Under the pieces are notes generated by a model, which saw only the letters and a program-made list of their open reading frames with translations, did no database searches and was not told where the DNA came from. Source: Planctomycetota bacterium (GTDB lineage Bacteria > Planctomycetota > Phycisphaerae > Phycisphaerales > UBA5793). Taken from it: a stretch of 64,000 nt of DNA. The position numbers and the translations under genes are program-made. The stretch is from contig CAUJHZ010000037.1 in assembly GCA_963205185.1 (NCBI GenBank), forward strand, positions 1 through 64,000, written 5' to 3'. Shown piece after piece: positions 63,914 to 64,000 of the stretch. The stretch's first letter is position 1, and each line of letters begins with the position of its first letter.

Positions 63914-64000
63914 CCGGTCTGACTTCACGCGTCCTAGCAAACTGCTTGGCGACCTGATGAATAAGCTCGAAGTGCGATGTGGACAGGCTGCGCTTGAGGC

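Overview
This is a GC-rich chromosomal segment from a planctomycete, most likely of the Phycisphaerae type. The main clues are a giant surface protein with an N-terminal LEPR-XLL sorting motif, three membrane proteins ending in a two-CxxC zinc ribbon of the planctomycetal style, a YdjY-domain lipoprotein, secreted HAF-repeat and multi-domain proteins, and palindromic repeat arrays whose translation reads as repeated 'DAPAR' peptides. The gene pairs rpsO-pnp and rpsB-tsf are in standard order. The identification rests on reading the sequence only.

Layout. 1-4320 is an accessory, repeat-rich edge: the tail of an IS5-type transposase, a possibly 5'-truncated zinc-ribbon gene, two related MITE-like repeats, a classical REP hairpin, an AlkD-like DNA repair gene, an AhpD-like gene and two tandem repeat arrays. 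4320-15530 holds housekeeping genes (asd, a metallophosphoesterase, an HTH membrane protein, psd, cystathionine gamma-synthase/lyase, a CBS-domain cysteine/cystathionine beta-synthase, clpS) plus two convergent secreted proteins that share a C-terminal domain. 15640-16630 is a REP-associated tyrosine transposase followed directly by six 96-bp palindromic units. 16690-20370 carries small accessory genes and a tightly coupled run hutU, zeta-type toxin, 65-residue protein, zinc-ribbon membrane protein. 20611-23308 is rpsO-pnp. 23385-31765 holds a PagL-like lipid A deacylase, cysC, a DUF433/DUF5615 toxin-antitoxin pair, two exported proteins, a PTS EIIA protein, rsmB and a MacB-like permease. 32986-39181 includes an MlaF-like ATPase, rpsB-tsf, a SpoIIE-type phosphatase, a DUF192 protein, gluQRS and a pterin dehydratase.

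39298-47904 is one gene for a 2868-residue beta-solenoid protein with a C-terminal metzincin protease. tRNA-Leu(UAA) follows at 48441, then an RND efflux operon (48683-53412), an MBL hydrolase, pyruvate:ferredoxin oxidoreductase with a dihydroorotate-dehydrogenase-like partner, a VOC protein, the E2 and E1-beta genes of a 2-oxoacid dehydrogenase, and dcd.

Themes. Sulfur and methionine metabolism recurs (asd, gamma-synthase/lyase, CBS, cysC). Two pyruvate-oxidising routes, ferredoxin-linked and NAD-linked, lie within 8 kb. Palindromic REP-type DNA is spread by an identifiable transposase and seems to intrude into coding tails. Eight genes without a Shine-Dalgarno have a TANNNT hexamer 5-9 nt before the start codon, suggesting leaderless transcripts are common in this organism.
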